From Sorghum bicolor (lineage: Eukaryota; Streptophyta; Magnoliopsida; Poales; Poaceae): DNA of 64,000 nucleotides. The DNA lies in NCBI RefSeq assembly GCF_000003195.3, contig NC_012875.2, positions 11,808,174 to 11,872,173 on the forward strand, given 5' to 3'. How positions within the stretch are numbered: the stretch's first letter is position 1; each line of letters starts with the position of its first letter. Under the pieces are notes generated by a model. It searched no databases and was not told the DNA's origin. It saw only the letters and a list, made by a program, of their open reading frames with translations. Position numbers and translations under genes: made by a program. Positions 35,632-47,311 of the stretch are shown here, piece by piece.

Positions 35632-37261
35632 TGTTGGGTATTCTTAACATCATTACCAAAAGTAGACTAAGTTCTCTAAATCTAGTAATGGTGCCAAAAA
35701 TTCCAAACCTATCCCTCACACCACTTAAGCCAAGTTGTCATCCCCAGCATGATATAAGAGACGCGGTATTGAAATATGCAATTGCTCTTCTAAATAAATA
35801 ATGAATGGGATCTGCAAGCGCACAGATTAATACCGATGTAGCATTTTAACCGGGAAGTATTCCAGGTATCATTATTTATATTTTTACCACTGGGAAGGGA
35901 TTAGCAATCATCAATATTGATTACAGAATAGAATATGAGATTGAGCATCTATCATTGCATGTATAATTGAGAACATTATATCTAACTCTTCATACAGGGA
36001 TAAGTGTCACATAAAAGATATATGAAATAACAAATAGTGACAAGGATAAATATGATAAGCACCTCAATTAGATACTCTAGAAAGTCATTAGCATGGTATT
36101 AGAACGAACTACAAGAATATTCCCTAAGTTATTCTCAACTATATAGTCTAACATTATCATAGTTAGTGCAAGCATACTTAGCAATCATTGCGAGACAAGA
36201 CTACGCCCATGCATAGTGATATTAGCAAGGAATATGAGAAACATAGCAATCACTCCCCTGTAATAATATTGCTCTGCCAGCCCAATACACGAGAGGGGGA
36301 CTATATAAGAATCAATGAAGCTGTCACTATCACGAACCACCCCACGATCTGGCATATTGGGTACAATCGCAGATAAATACGGTATAAGCACCACGCCTAC
36401 ACAATATCTATCATTTACCCATGGATCCGATGGATAAACGCTATACGATCCTAAGCATGTATATAGATCCAATCTAACTAAGCCAAGTACATAACTATGA
36501 TAAACTAAGAACAATATAATCTTGAATATAAGCAAGTAGAGCAAAGTCATAAACAATATATTGAAATAGAACAAAGTCATATTCATAATATTGAAGAACA
36601 AAGATAATTAGAAAGTAATTAGAAGCACAATTAGAGAATTACCAAGAATCCTCCTGACAGATCCGGAAACCAATCGAAGATTGACTCCTTCTAGTTCTAA
36701 TCCTATGTCGCTATGCTAATCTAGATATCTAATTGATGTGGTGGCTCTAGTCTTGATCAGAGGCTTCTTCTCCCTTGAAGAACAACGAATTAGGGTTGAG
36801 AGGCTCTCTCCTCCAGGGGCCAGGGGGTCTGGTTTTATAGTCCCTTTAAGTGAATATGGGTCATTGGATCAAACCGACATAGATTGTATGGTTTAGATTC
36901 ATCCTTTAGGTCGGTGGAGATCTCCCACGAAGCAGAGTCCTGATTGGACTCCCAGAGGGGGCAGGCGCCCAGGGCAGGAGGGCGGGCGCCCTGCCTCTGG
37001 CCCCGTTTCGCCTCCGCTTCGGTCTCGTGGCTTCTGGAGTCTTCTAGATGTAAGATAATCGCGCGGCACGTTAATATCTCTATGTAATCCCGACGTGTGG
37101 GGCTTTCTTCCGTATTTCCTGATAACCCCCTACAGAAATAGACAAACACCAAAACTCGTGGAATTCTGTCAGATAAAACCCTAAGTCTAGATGTTGATTT
37201 CATTTGGATCCTTTTCTTTATTTATCTGATAATTAAATTTGATACTTAAGGACCGTCAACA
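35632..37261 (-). repeat. Solo LTR (1,630 bp), Athila-like, duplication CCCAC
   Basis: Plus-strand ends TGTTGGGTATTC and GGACCGTCAACA, flanked by CCCAC at 35627-35631 and 37262-37266. It shares the block ACCGATGTAGCATTTTAACC and the TTTATATTTTTACCACTGGGA block with the other Athila-like LTRs here, read from the minus strand. A minus-strand TATAAAA lies near 36830-36840, and a GGGCGCC-rich palindromic block lies about 120-150 bp upstream of it. No internal region or second LTR is present. Confidence 0.85.
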
Positions 37262-37629
37262 CCCACACTCCCCTTCCTCCTCCTCCTATCGACCCTGCTC
37301 GTCCTCGTCCCTGTCCTTGTCCGCATCCCCGTCCCCATTGGTAGCCACCTCCTCATCCTCCATTGGCGTGGGAGGACGAGCCTACCTCCCGCCCCTCCTC
37401 CTCCTCCTCCTTGTGTCTAACGGCTCCTCTTCTGGACCTGGCGTAAGGCATGTCCTTTGGTAAAGTGAGAACACATTCCTCTGACAGTTGCCCACCATCT
37501 TTGTTCAACCACCTACAATTGGAAAGAAAAAATAAGAGCTAATTAGAAATTAAAAATGATAAACAAGAAGTAATTAAAAAGTGCAAGATAAATAAAACAT
37601 AATTAGAAAAGAACATTGTATTACATGTA

Positions 37630-37932
37630 CTAGAAATAATCTTCATGATCAGGATTTGCTAGATCATAAGTCTCATCATCACTATAAACCATGTTGAAAT
37701 AATCAACACTATTCGAAGGAGGAATGTCATCTTCATTGTCATTGCCTAAACGTAATCGCTCAAGCATTTGTAAGTCCTTGACATTTTGCACGTCATCTCC
37801 ATCGTCCTCGTTATCGACCCTATCGTTGTCTACAGCCATTCCTATCACTTTGATTAATTCTATCATAAACATCCCTTGTAGCCCCTCTTCTTGATAGAAC
37901 TCTTCGTCATATGTGTTTGTGTTTGTTGGCAT
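37630..37932 (-). pseudogene. Acidic 100-aa frame, possible CACTA transposase remnant
   Basis: Encodes a strongly acidic peptide (NDRVDNEDDGDDVQN, DDIPPSNSVDYFN, YSDDETYDLANPDHED). The first residues overlap the adjoining LTR edge, so the start is artificial. Acidic C-termini like this occur after CACTA TNPD/TNP2 transposases, and it lies inside a CACTA element on the same strand as tnpA. I cannot confirm homology. Confidence 0.35.
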
Positions 37933-39973
37933 CTCTTACGCCGCACCCGCTAGGTTGTCATCCCTAGGATGACGTAAGAAATGTGGTTGTACTTATAATC
38001 ATGGCACTTATAAAATATGAATTAAAAGTTATCTGCAAGCGCACAAATAAAATACTCCCATTATAGCAATTCATCCAGGAAAGTTTCAGTTATCATTATT
38101 CATAAGAGGAGCAAATTGATATGGCTAAAAGAATTACAAATACATACTCAGATTCAAATCAATTAACCACTTCTATCTAAACAGGGGTACGGCAAATATG
38201 ATGACAATAATAATGATAATGATAATGAGATAATGATAGGAAATCCATAATTAGAGATGACTCATAGGATCAAGTAGGGTAGAATAAAGTGATACGACAA
38301 GTATGTTGTACATTAACTGATAGTATAATATTGACGTTAAGAACTATCAACAAGCTCCCCCAAGCTTGCCTTTTGCTAGTCCCTTAGCAAATTACTGTGA
38401 TGTACTACAATGCTTTCACACCTTTAAAAGTACACAAATATTGTCCAATCTCCAAACGCTCATGTATTGTTTGACTATAGACCTTAATGCTGCTACTTGG
38501 TTCTTAAGTAATTGAAAGATAGAACGGTATATCCATGAATAATTTGAATTCTTTGATGAACCTTCTTTCTAGAGTTTTGTAAACTTTTCAAAATAAAGAT
38601 TAGAGATTCCTTTGTATGATCCTTTCAAGTCTCTCATTTGTGGTATTTGTGGATTTCTTTCTAAGGTGTTGACTATTGTACCTTCCCTCTTCTCTCGCTA
38701 CTAAGACTTATGTGGAGCTAAAGGTAACTCAAGGATACAACATACTTACCTTGCATATATTGCCTAGTCAAACCGGGATCCTCGATGAGGAAACCATAGC
38801 CTTAGATCAAGATGTGCATGTGTGGTTTAAAATGAATATTTATAGTAGAGAATATTTATGGAGAGGAAGGGTGAAAGAGTTACTCTACAGTGCTCATTTA
38901 CAAAAGTACCTCTCTTGGTATGATTTTTTTTGAGGAACAGGGGCTTTATCTTTATTTCTTTCTTTCTTTCTTTCCCTTTTTTTAAATAAGAACATAATAG
39001 CCTAATTTCTAATGAAAAGTTCTTTGAGAGGATAAACAATAAATTAGAGCACTTGTTTTTGGGTGTTTGGCTAGCAATCAAGGAAAAACCTATGGCAAAG
39101 TATTTTTGGTGTTTACTCCGAGTGTAGGAGCAGAACATTTTTGAGTGGATCTAAATAGGTCAATATGGTGGTGCGTCCTTCCAGGATAGAAATAGCAAGG
39201 GGTGCAAAGTGTAATCTTCTTGATCTTGGGAGCATGATTAACCTTTCAACAAGAGTCTAACACAAGTTGACTAAACTCAATACAAAACAAGTACCTTATG
39301 AGCTAGTTTTCTTATTATAGTAAATGTATGGCTATGGTAGGAATTAAAGGTCTCATCATACATGAACTCATCATGTGATAATTTTATGTTTTCACAATAT
39401 AAATCTCTAGATTTCAAGTATCTCTTGGAATAAGATGATAGTAGCTCAGACTTTCAATATCACATCCACCAATTACTTAGACTTAGATCAAGCAATTGCT
39501 CGCAAGTTTCAGATTAGAGTAATTTCTTAAATGAGAATAGCCACATCCAAAACTTAGGAGATTTCAAGACTTAATACTAGGCACTTTTAAAGAAATTTAA
39601 GCAGAGCAACTATTCATCATGGTTTCCACTTTCAAGTTCATTCTGGGTTTTGATCTTGTTAATAACAAGGGAAATAATTTTTTTGGTTTATATTATTATT
39701 TTATTATTTAAATGGAAATAAACTATAAGATAACTAACAGGATTTTACGGGATACCTGTCTCTCGGGTTACCTCCCGGAAGGTGATGCAGCAAGAACTTG
39801 AGATCTCCTATCTCAAGTCAGGAAGAAGAAAGAAGTTGGGGGCTCCTTGCCAAGGTTGTTGTCGTCGGTGTCATATGAGTTGTTGATGGAGAGACCTTGG
39901 GAACTCCTTCCCAAGGGTGTTACTGATGAGGTGGCCTAAATGGGTAGAACCAAGGAATAGTGTAGAAGGCTTC
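37924..39973 (-). mobile_element. 430-bp LTR plus 3' internal region of a gypsy element
   Basis: The LTR runs from TGTTGGCATC (37924) to AACTATCAACA (38353). It is followed by a minus-strand polypurine tract AAGCTTGGGGGAGCT, so it is a 3' LTR of a minus-strand element. About 1.6 kb of non-coding internal sequence follows (CTAGTCCCTTAGCAAATTAC...), up to the next LTR at 39974. No primer site or coding region is found, so the element is truncated. Confidence 0.6.
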
Positions 39974-40945
39974 GTGTTGACACTTCTAACACCACTTAAG
40001 CTAGGTTGTCATCCCCAACATAATGTAGAGATGTTGGTATTAAATGTATATGCTTTTGTAGAAAACTAATAAAGGATCCGCAAGCACACAGAAAATACCG
40101 ATGTAGCATTTTAACTTGGGGTAATCCAGGTATCGTTATTTATATTTTTACCACTAGAAAGGGACTACATTGGATAATGAGCAATGAGCACTGCATATGA
40201 TTAATAGAGAGCTTAACCATATCTTTATCTATCTCTCATGTAGGGTAAGTGTCACATAAGATAAATAATATGAAATATGAATGATAAGTGATAAAATATA
40301 AATGTGAGAACATAGCCACATATAAATATGTTAATCATCTCAATAGAACTCTAAGACTATAACACTAGCATGCATTAGGATGATCTACAAGAATAAATTC
40401 TAAGTAGTCTAACTATAATGTCAAAGCATACAATGATTAGTGCAGTTACACCTAGCATCATCATAAGAAAAGGTTATACTTATGCATAGTGATATTACCA
40501 AAGAAGATCATGAACAGAGCAATTACTTCTCTGTAATAGTGGTGCTCTACGGTCCTTATACTCGAGAGGATGACTACAAAGGTCTCAACAGGACTGTCAC
40601 TACTGCAATCTACCTCACGATCTGGGCACCTCGCCTACACAATATTTACCACTTACCCATTGGCCCAATGAATAAGCACTATACGATCCTATGCATAAAC
40701 ATAATTCTAAACTTGCTACACTAAGCATATAATGAAAGTAAACTAATAACAATATAATTGCAAACATAAAAAAATATAAAAAAGTCAATTATGATATAAT
40801 CAAATAGATCAAAAAAGTCATATTCATGATAGCAAGAACTAATATGAATACTACAATGAAGAATAAGAAATTACCAAGAACAAAGATAGATCCGGACTCT
40901 AAGCTAGGCTTGACTCACTCCATATCTATTCCTAAGTGTTAATCT
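39974..40945 (-). repeat. Truncated Athila-like LTR
   Basis: Begins TGTTGACACTTC on the plus strand and shows the same order of blocks as 56391 onward (CTTAAGCTAGGTTGTCATCC, ACCGATGTAGCATTTTAAC, TTTTTACCACT). Similarity stops near 40945 without a matching LTR end. Related to, but clearly different from, the 37924 LTR, so the two are not a pair. Confidence 0.6.
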
Positions 40946-41374
40946 CAAATTTTGATGAGTCAAGGAATTGCCTATGGGCCTGCTTCGTGAAAGAAGGGAC
41001 AACCGGATAAGTGGATCGACTAAACAGAAGTGTGGATGGAAATAGTTGATCAGAGGGATATTGAATCAAGGCAAGATACGGAAGACGTGTCGAGTTTCAT
41101 TATGAAGGAAAAGTTAGAGTCCGGAATACCTTTTTGAATAGTCGTGTAATATTAGAATATGAGACTAGGTTTCTGGGCCATAAATATTGGAAATCCAATC
41201 ATTGTAACAATATATACACAATCATAATACAAACCCTTTTCGGCTCCAGCCACCAACTCTAGGAAAGGTTATACATAGGGTGACAGTGGAGTCAGGCTAG
41301 TGAAGCTGTGGTGGCATGGACGTGGTGGGCGCGGGCGAGGCAACATGGGCACGGTGGGCACATTTGGACTTTAA
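40946..41374. other. Unassigned sequence inside the CACTA element
   Basis: Looks like the end of another LTR (TTGGAAATCCAATCATTG followed by ATATATACACAATC), but I found no matching ends or duplication. No gene is seen. Confidence 0.35.
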
Positions 41375-41945
41375 GTCCTATCTTTGCCAAGTGCCACATC
41401 AGGGCACTCGACAAAGAATTTTTTTTAAAAAAACTAGTTTTTCAAAAAATATTTTCCATTATTTTTTAGAAAATGCCAAAAATCTTTGCGTTGTGTCAGA
41501 CCAGGACACTCGGCAATGAATTTTGTTATCTTTTAGAAAAAAATTATTTTTTAAAAAAATCTTTATTTTTTTCCGAGTGCCACCTGATCTGATACTCGGC
41601 AAAGCATATTTTTATTTTGTAAAATTCTTTATTCTTTGTCGAGTGCCACCTGATCCGGCACTCGACAAAGAGTTCTTTTATTTTTTTGTTTTCTAAATTT
41701 CTTTGCCGGCACTCCGCAAAACGCAAAACCTGTATTTTTTAGAAAATTTATTCGTTGCCGACTACCATCTGCTTCGGCACCGAGCAAAGCCTATTTTTAT
41801 TATTTTTTAAAAAAATATTTACTCTTTACCGAGTGCCACATGATAGGACACTCGGCAAAGGTGTTTTATTTTTTATATATTTTTCTTTGCCGAGTGTCAT
41901 CTCAAGGCACTCGACAAAGTTTTTGATGTTTTTGGCCTCCAAACT
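41375..41945. repeat. Right CACTA subterminal repeats, inner cluster
   Basis: Repeated pairs of the form TTTGCC(A/G)AGTGCCAC ... CACTCG(G/A)CAAAG, separated by T-rich spacers, at roughly 41385, 41500, 41575, 41640, 41830 and 41880. A second short cluster lies at 42775-42935, next to the right terminus. Confidence 0.8.
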
Positions 41946-42045
41946 ATTTTCTTTTCTCTTTACATATTACTTTTACATATATGTTAAATTTTGGCATATT
42001 TCTTGACCTATTTGGTATATATTTGTAATTTATTATGGAAAATGG

Positions 42046-42692
42046 AAGTTTTAACCGTAGGTGCATCGAATCATAGAATTTGACAATTACAAAAATGATA
42101 TTCACAATACGTATTATAGTTTGAGGCCGTTTTGAAGAGCACGCCCGAAATTTTTAAAGTGTTATACACGAAACATGGCCACAAACTTATGGGATAGGCA
42201 AATTTCAATTATATAAAATTTATTATATAAAATGCAAATGAAGTATGAAAATCATGAAATCTGGCAACACGTCTTGACATCACATGAGGAGGCTATGATA
42301 AAAATTTTGGAACATTTCGCGAAAGTTGTCATGTACGATAGTTATAAACCTACATCTCTCACTTCATCTCGCATGTGATCACAGGTGAGAGGTGTAGGTT
42401 CATAATTAACGTACGTGACATTTTTTACAAAAATGTTCCTAAATTTTTATCATAGCGTCTACATGTGATGTAAAAACGTTTCGCTAGGTTTTAAGATTTT
42501 CGGGCTTCATTTGTAATTTATATAATTAAAATTTATTTCTACCGCAACTTGTCGTCATGTTTTGTGTAGAAGACATTCGAAATTTTAGACGTGCTCCTGG
42601 AAACAGCCTCAAACTACAATAAGTATCGTGAATATCATTTTTCCAATCATCGAATTCTATGATTCGATGCACATGTAGTTCAATATTATATT
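42046..42692. repeat. ~320-bp imperfect inverted repeat (fold-back)
   Basis: The left arm (about 42046-42362) and right arm (about 42385-42692) are imperfect reverse complements along nearly their whole length. For example, GTGCATCGAATCATAGAATT on the left recurs inverted near 42645-42675, and CCTACATCTCTCAC (42349-42362) faces GTGAGAGGTGTAGG (42385-42398). The central loop is about 22 nt. It lies between two clusters of CACTA subterminal repeats. A transcript across it would form a long hairpin. Confidence 0.8.
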
Positions 42693-42948
42693 TTCAGGAA
42701 AAATTCGTTTAAACAAAATAAATTAAAGATATGTAGGAAATACATTGAGAATTATGCCAAATTTAAACATGCACTTTGTCGAGAGTTGAACCGTGGCACT
42801 CGGTAAAGCCTGACGAGGTGTACCACCGTTAACCGTTGCCGAGGGCCAACCTTTGCCGAGTTTTGGCACACGGTAAAGCGGTTTTTTGCCAAATGTCTGA
42901 CTTTTAGCATTCAGCCAAGCATATAACACTCGGGTTTTTTTAGTGTAC

Positions 42949-43383
42949 CCCGACATGGTCGTCAACACTGTCTAGTCCGGAGGATACAAGAGACGTGTCG
43001 GTGACGGTGGCGACTCCAAGGAAGCAGCCTGGGTCAACGTCAGTGACCTCTACGCGGACGAGGAGAGACGCTTCCTGTTCTTCTTGGATGTCCCAGTACA
43101 AGACAACCATACCGTGGCCCGACCAGTCTTGTCAAGGTTACCTGCAATTACACGGACATTGGCGAGCTGGCAGACCTTGAATGTGGCCCCGACAGATGGG
43201 TACGCCGAGGTCCAGAGGAAGTTGTTGCCGACAAACGTGGTGCGGTGCCTGGAGGTCGAGCGGCAGCTCCCTACGCATGGCAACGTCGGAGGACATGGCA
43301 CTGGCGCTAGAGGCGGCCGAGCGCGGCACCTACACTGAGGCCGCACGCATCCTCGACGCCCGCCGGGAGTTGCTGGGCTAGTT
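42949..43383 (+). pseudogene. VWA/RING-type protein pseudogene, 3' part
   Basis: Continues the gene cut at 32867. One frame gives VNVSDLYADEERRFLFFLDVPV, typical of the region after the VWA domain in plant VWA/RING proteins. Another frame gives ALEAAERGTYTEAARIL and DARRELLG, ending at the stop near 43381. A frameshift separates the blocks. Together with the 5' part, this shows a gene fragment that was already damaged or decayed after the CACTA insertion. Confidence 0.7.
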
Positions 43384-43983
43384 GCCGGCGTCACTGTCTG
43401 GTGACACGACGTGCGAGACGCTGGCGGCCGAGCTACACGAGCTGAGCCTACGCATCTCTACCAGGCTACCAGCTGACATGCCGCACGTGCTTCCTCAGTA
43501 GCGTGAGCCTGCATGCCCGGCAGCGCAGCTCGTTCGTACCTCCATCCCTCTCCCTCCTCGTTCGCGATGTCCCTCCTCATTCAAGGTCGTTGTCGTCGGC
43601 TGTCCCTCGTCTCGGCGTGTTTTAGAGAAACGGTCGTGGTGTCGTCCTGAGCCATTGAAGCATTTAGCAAATGCTACTAGTTTGGGTCGGGGGTTCGGGA
43701 GAGAACGGCGGCGTCGGGTTTGGGAGGGAACGGCGGCGCCATGGGGGCATCAGGAGGGAACTGGAATGATGGGGCAGATGAAACGATAGGTGAGGCCACA
43801 ATGGGAAAAGGATTAGTTTATTGGAGACAAAGACATGTATTTAGATTAAGAAAGAGAATAAATACACTAAATGTCATGGAAATCAAAAGAACAATGTTAA
43901 GAGAGTTATTTATACGACGTTGATGTTTGGAGTTCTAAATTTACGAAGCTCACTGTTTAGAGTTAAAATAAATAATTCTCTCT
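43384..43983. other. GC-rich to mixed flank, no gene seen
   Basis: Begins with GC-rich sequence that may be the rest of the VWA-type pseudogene (43384-43500). It then changes to AT-rich sequence near 43800. The boundary with the Athila-like element lies somewhere between about 43790 and 43984. No reliable reading frame. Confidence 0.4.
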
Positions 43984-45956
43984 GTGGAGCGGTGCGAGTC
44001 TACGTCTCTTGCAGAACATTTAATACAAGACATGACATTAATCTTTACAATAAAATTTATGAGACGTCTCTCAGAACATATTATCCCCAGTTTAGGAATT
44101 CTACACATCCTACCCATTCAGGTAGAAGGAATCCAAGTGCATTTAAGCTTTTATATCTTTGACACATGGGACTTCGACCTGTTGATAAGACACCCTTTTA
44201 AATGACTTCTCTATGAAGGACAATTTGGAAAGCTAAAAATTCGCTTAGGCAAGAAACATCAATTCACATTGTCCATCTCGCACTCTTTAAACTCTAGGAC
44301 CAAACCTTGTCCACAAGATGACCTGTTGGAGGAATTCAGGGCTGCATCCTTAGACTTTTTAGCCAAACCAGGATTAGAATACAAAGCTAGATTTTTCAAA
44401 GAGGAAGAAGCTGACCCTGTTGAGGAAGAACCTTTAGATGAGTTTTGCCAACCGGTCTTAGATATGCTTTTCTAGGTGACGATCCAGAGTCTCCTATCAT
44501 TATAAGTCATAATCTCACTCAGGAGCAGACTCTTCGTCTAATGGCAGTCCTAGAAAAACATTACTCAGCCTTGGCTACTCAGGACCTCAAGGGAATTGGT
44601 CCTGCTCTCTGCACCCATCGCATTCCTATAGATCCTAATATTCCACCATCTAGAGAACCCCAACGTAGACTAAACAATATAATGAGAGAGGTTGTAAAGA
44701 ATGGAGTTTTAAAACTATTGCATGTAGGCATCATTTATGTTGTGCTGCATAGTGAATGAGTAAGCCTTGTTCAAGTTATACCTAAGAAGGGAGGTATGAC
44801 TGTTGTCCAAAATGAGTGGAATGGCTTAATCCCTCAATGCACTATCACAGAATGGCAGATGTGCATAGACTATAGAAAGCTTAATAAGGCAACTAAGAAA
44901 GATCACTTTTCATTACCTTTCATTGATGAGATGCTAGAGCGGTTAGCCAACCATTCATTCTTTTGTTTCTTAGATGGATATTCAGGATATCACCAAATCC
45001 CTTTCCATTCTGATGACCAAAGCAAAACCACCTTTACATGTCCCTATGGAACCTATGCCTATCGTAGAATGTCTTTTGGGTTATGTAATGCACTTGGTTC
45101 TTTTAAAAGATGTATGATGTCTATATTCTCTGATATGACTGAAAAGATTATGGATGTTTTCTGTTTACGGAAAAACCTTTGATGATTGTCTAGAAAACTT
45201 AGATAAATTTTTGCAAAGGTGTGAAGAAAAGTACTTAGTCCTTAATTAGGAAAAAATTTATTTTATGGTTAGAGAAGGAATAGTGCTATGACACTTAGTG
45301 TCTGAAAGAGGCATTGAGGTAGATAAAACTAAAATAGAAGTAATTGAACATTTACCTCCGCCTGTTAATGTAAAAGGAATTAGGAGTTTCCTTGGCCATG
45401 CTGGTTTTTATCGTAGGTTTATAAAAGATTTTTCATTTATTGCTAGACCTCTTACTCGCTTATTGGCTAAGGATGTTCCTTTTTAATTTGATTATGCATA
45501 TTTACAAGGTTTTGAAATTCCTAAGAAAGCACTCATCTCGGCACCAATTATTCAACCCCCTGATTAGTCTTTACCTTTTGAAATTATGTGTCATGCTAGT
45601 GATTATGCTGTAGGGGCAGTGTCAGGACAAACTAAAGATAAAAACCATGATGCAATATCTTATGCTAGCAGAACTCTAACAGGACCTCAACTTAATTATG
45701 CTACTACTGATAAAGAGCTTCTAGCTGTTGTTTTTGCTATTGATAAGTTTATATCTTACATAGTGGGAGCTAAAGTAATTATTTATTCTGACCATGCTAC
45801 TTCAAAATATTTGCTCACTAAGAAAGATGCTAAACCACATTTGATAAGATAGATTTTATTACTCTAAGAATTTGACTTAGAAATAAAAGATAAAAATGGA
45901 GTAGAAAATTTTGTTGCCGATCATTTGTCTAGAATGCAATTTGAAAATCCACAAGA
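43984..45956 (+). pseudogene. Athila-like pol: protease, RT and RNase H (broken)
   Basis: The protease region is seen as HIIPSLGILHILPIQVEG and FYIFDTWDFDLLI. RT fragments include CIDYRKLNKATKKDHFSLPF, FLDGYSGYHQIPF, TFTCPYGTYAYRRMSFGLCNA and, after a frameshift, GIRSFLGHAGFYRRFIKDF. RNase H pieces are [50 protein letters not shown] and NFVADHLSRM. The expected YxDD box is lost at a frameshift after SDMTEKIMDVF. Stops occur at about 44757, 45180, 45248, 45484, 45567 and 45850. The order and motifs are those of Athila-type Ty3/gypsy pol. The nested element cuts the coding region at 45961, just after RNase H. Confidence 0.85.
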
Positions 45957-45961
45957 ACTAC

Positions 45962-47198
45962 TGTTGACGGTTCTTAAGTATCAATTTTAATTATCAAATA
46001 AACAAGAGAAAGGACCAATATGCAACCATCACCTAGAATTAGGGTTTGATCTGACAGAATTCCACGAGTTTTGTTGTTTATCTGTTTCTGCAGGGGGTTA
46101 TCAGGAAATAAGGAAGAAAGGCCCACATGTCGGGATTACATAGAGATATCAACGCACCGCGCAATTTTACATCATCTAGAAGACTCCAGAAGCCACGAGA
46201 CCGAAGCGGAGGCGAAGCTGGGCCAGGCCCAGGGCGCCCGTCCTGGTAGCCTGGGCGCCCGCCCCCCTGTTGGAGCCAATTCAGGACTCCTTCGCTCGGG
46301 ATATTCCACCGACCTATTGGATCAAGAAAAACATAGTACCACCTCGGCTATCGACCCAAAAACGCATAGAAGGGGAGGACTATATAAGCGAGGCCCCCCT
46401 GGCCCCTGGAGAAGACATGAAGAAATTATCATAGAGACTGAGGGGTGCCCTCGAAGGAAAACCTCTTCTCTAATTAATATTTCTTTTTAGGCTTAGCAAT
46501 CAATGTAAGGTAGAAATAGATCTTCTAGTTTCTACTAGATTGAGAGAGATAGAGTGGAGGTGTAGAGTGGAGGAAGCCCGGCCTGTCGGTGTCTACTCCA
46601 AGCTTGTACCTGCGGGATCAAGTTCTCCTAACCCGAAGCTTGCTCCTAGGATTCTTCAGTAATTCGACTTCTAAATTCTAGTAAGTTCTTGTTTTATTGT
46701 TCTTATGGTTTATGAGTTTACTTTAATCTCTTCGCGTAGAGTTTAGAGTAATCATTGCTGGCGTAAACGTGGTGTTTAGGCTGGGGTACTCATAGATATT
46801 CCCTGACTAGCTGGACCGTGGTAGTAGTGAGGAACGTGACATTTCCGAGCTACCTTTGTAGATCACATCTCGTTAGCAGGAAGGATAGGGTTTATAGGTG
46901 CGGGTTGAACATCCTTTGTGTTGTCTAGATTCCGTTAGCCTCCCCATTAGAGCAATAGATCATCCTTACCAAGGTTAGAAGGAGACTACGGTTGCAGTCT
47001 TCTCTATTTATCACTCACATCGAAAGACATTCTTTGTGCCTAAAGGGATAGTAGCAATAGATTTGGTTAGTCAGATGCACCCTTTCTCCCAGTGGTAAAA
47101 ATATAAATACGATACTCTGGAAAACCTCCCGGGTGAAATGCTCACCGATATCCGTGCGCTTGCGGATCATTTCCTTATTGCGTTACCAAATATCAACA
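45962..47198 (+). repeat. 5' LTR of the non-autonomous element
   Basis: Starts TGTTGACGGTTC and ends AAATATCAACA. TATATAA at 46381-46387 is the likely promoter. A GC-rich block with GGGCGCCC palindromes lies at about 46229-46265, some 120-150 bp upstream of the TATA box. Confidence 0.95.
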
Positions 47199-47206
47199 AG
47201 CATTTC

Positions 47207-47223
47207 TGGCGCCGTTGCCGGGG
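47207..47223 (+). other. Primer-binding site, tRNA-Asp type
   Basis: TGGCGCCGTTGCCGGGG, eight bases after the LTR. It is complementary to the 3' end of plant tRNA-Asp, the primer of Athila-type elements. Confidence 0.85.
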
Positions 47224-47311
47224 AGAAAGACGGTTTGCTGAGATAACTTTGAGTCTTGCTATTATCTTGTATTATACTTTTATACTTTTATTCTTTTATC
47301 TTTTTATCTTT

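Larger units (their letters stand above)
32871..42945 (-). mobile_element. CACTA element (10,075 bp) with duplication TAC
   Basis: The left end is CACTACACGAAACAGG and the right end reads CACTAAAAAAACCCG on the minus strand. Both are flanked by TAC (32868-32870 and 42946-42948). Both subterminal regions carry many inverted CTTTGCCGAGTG/CACTCGGCAAAG words, the hallmark of a large group of grass CACTA elements. Inside are a decayed tnpA-like gene on the minus strand, a solo LTR, other LTR fragments and a large inverted repeat. I see no intact TNPD transposase, so the copy is non-autonomous. The element splits a VWA-type gene, whose two parts meet in the right order when it is left out. Confidence 0.88.

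Noticed and set aside
37924..40945. The LTRs at 37924 and 39974 as the two ends of one element
   Set aside because: They share only the general block order, differ strongly in sequence and length, lack a matching duplication, and no primer site lies beside the right one.
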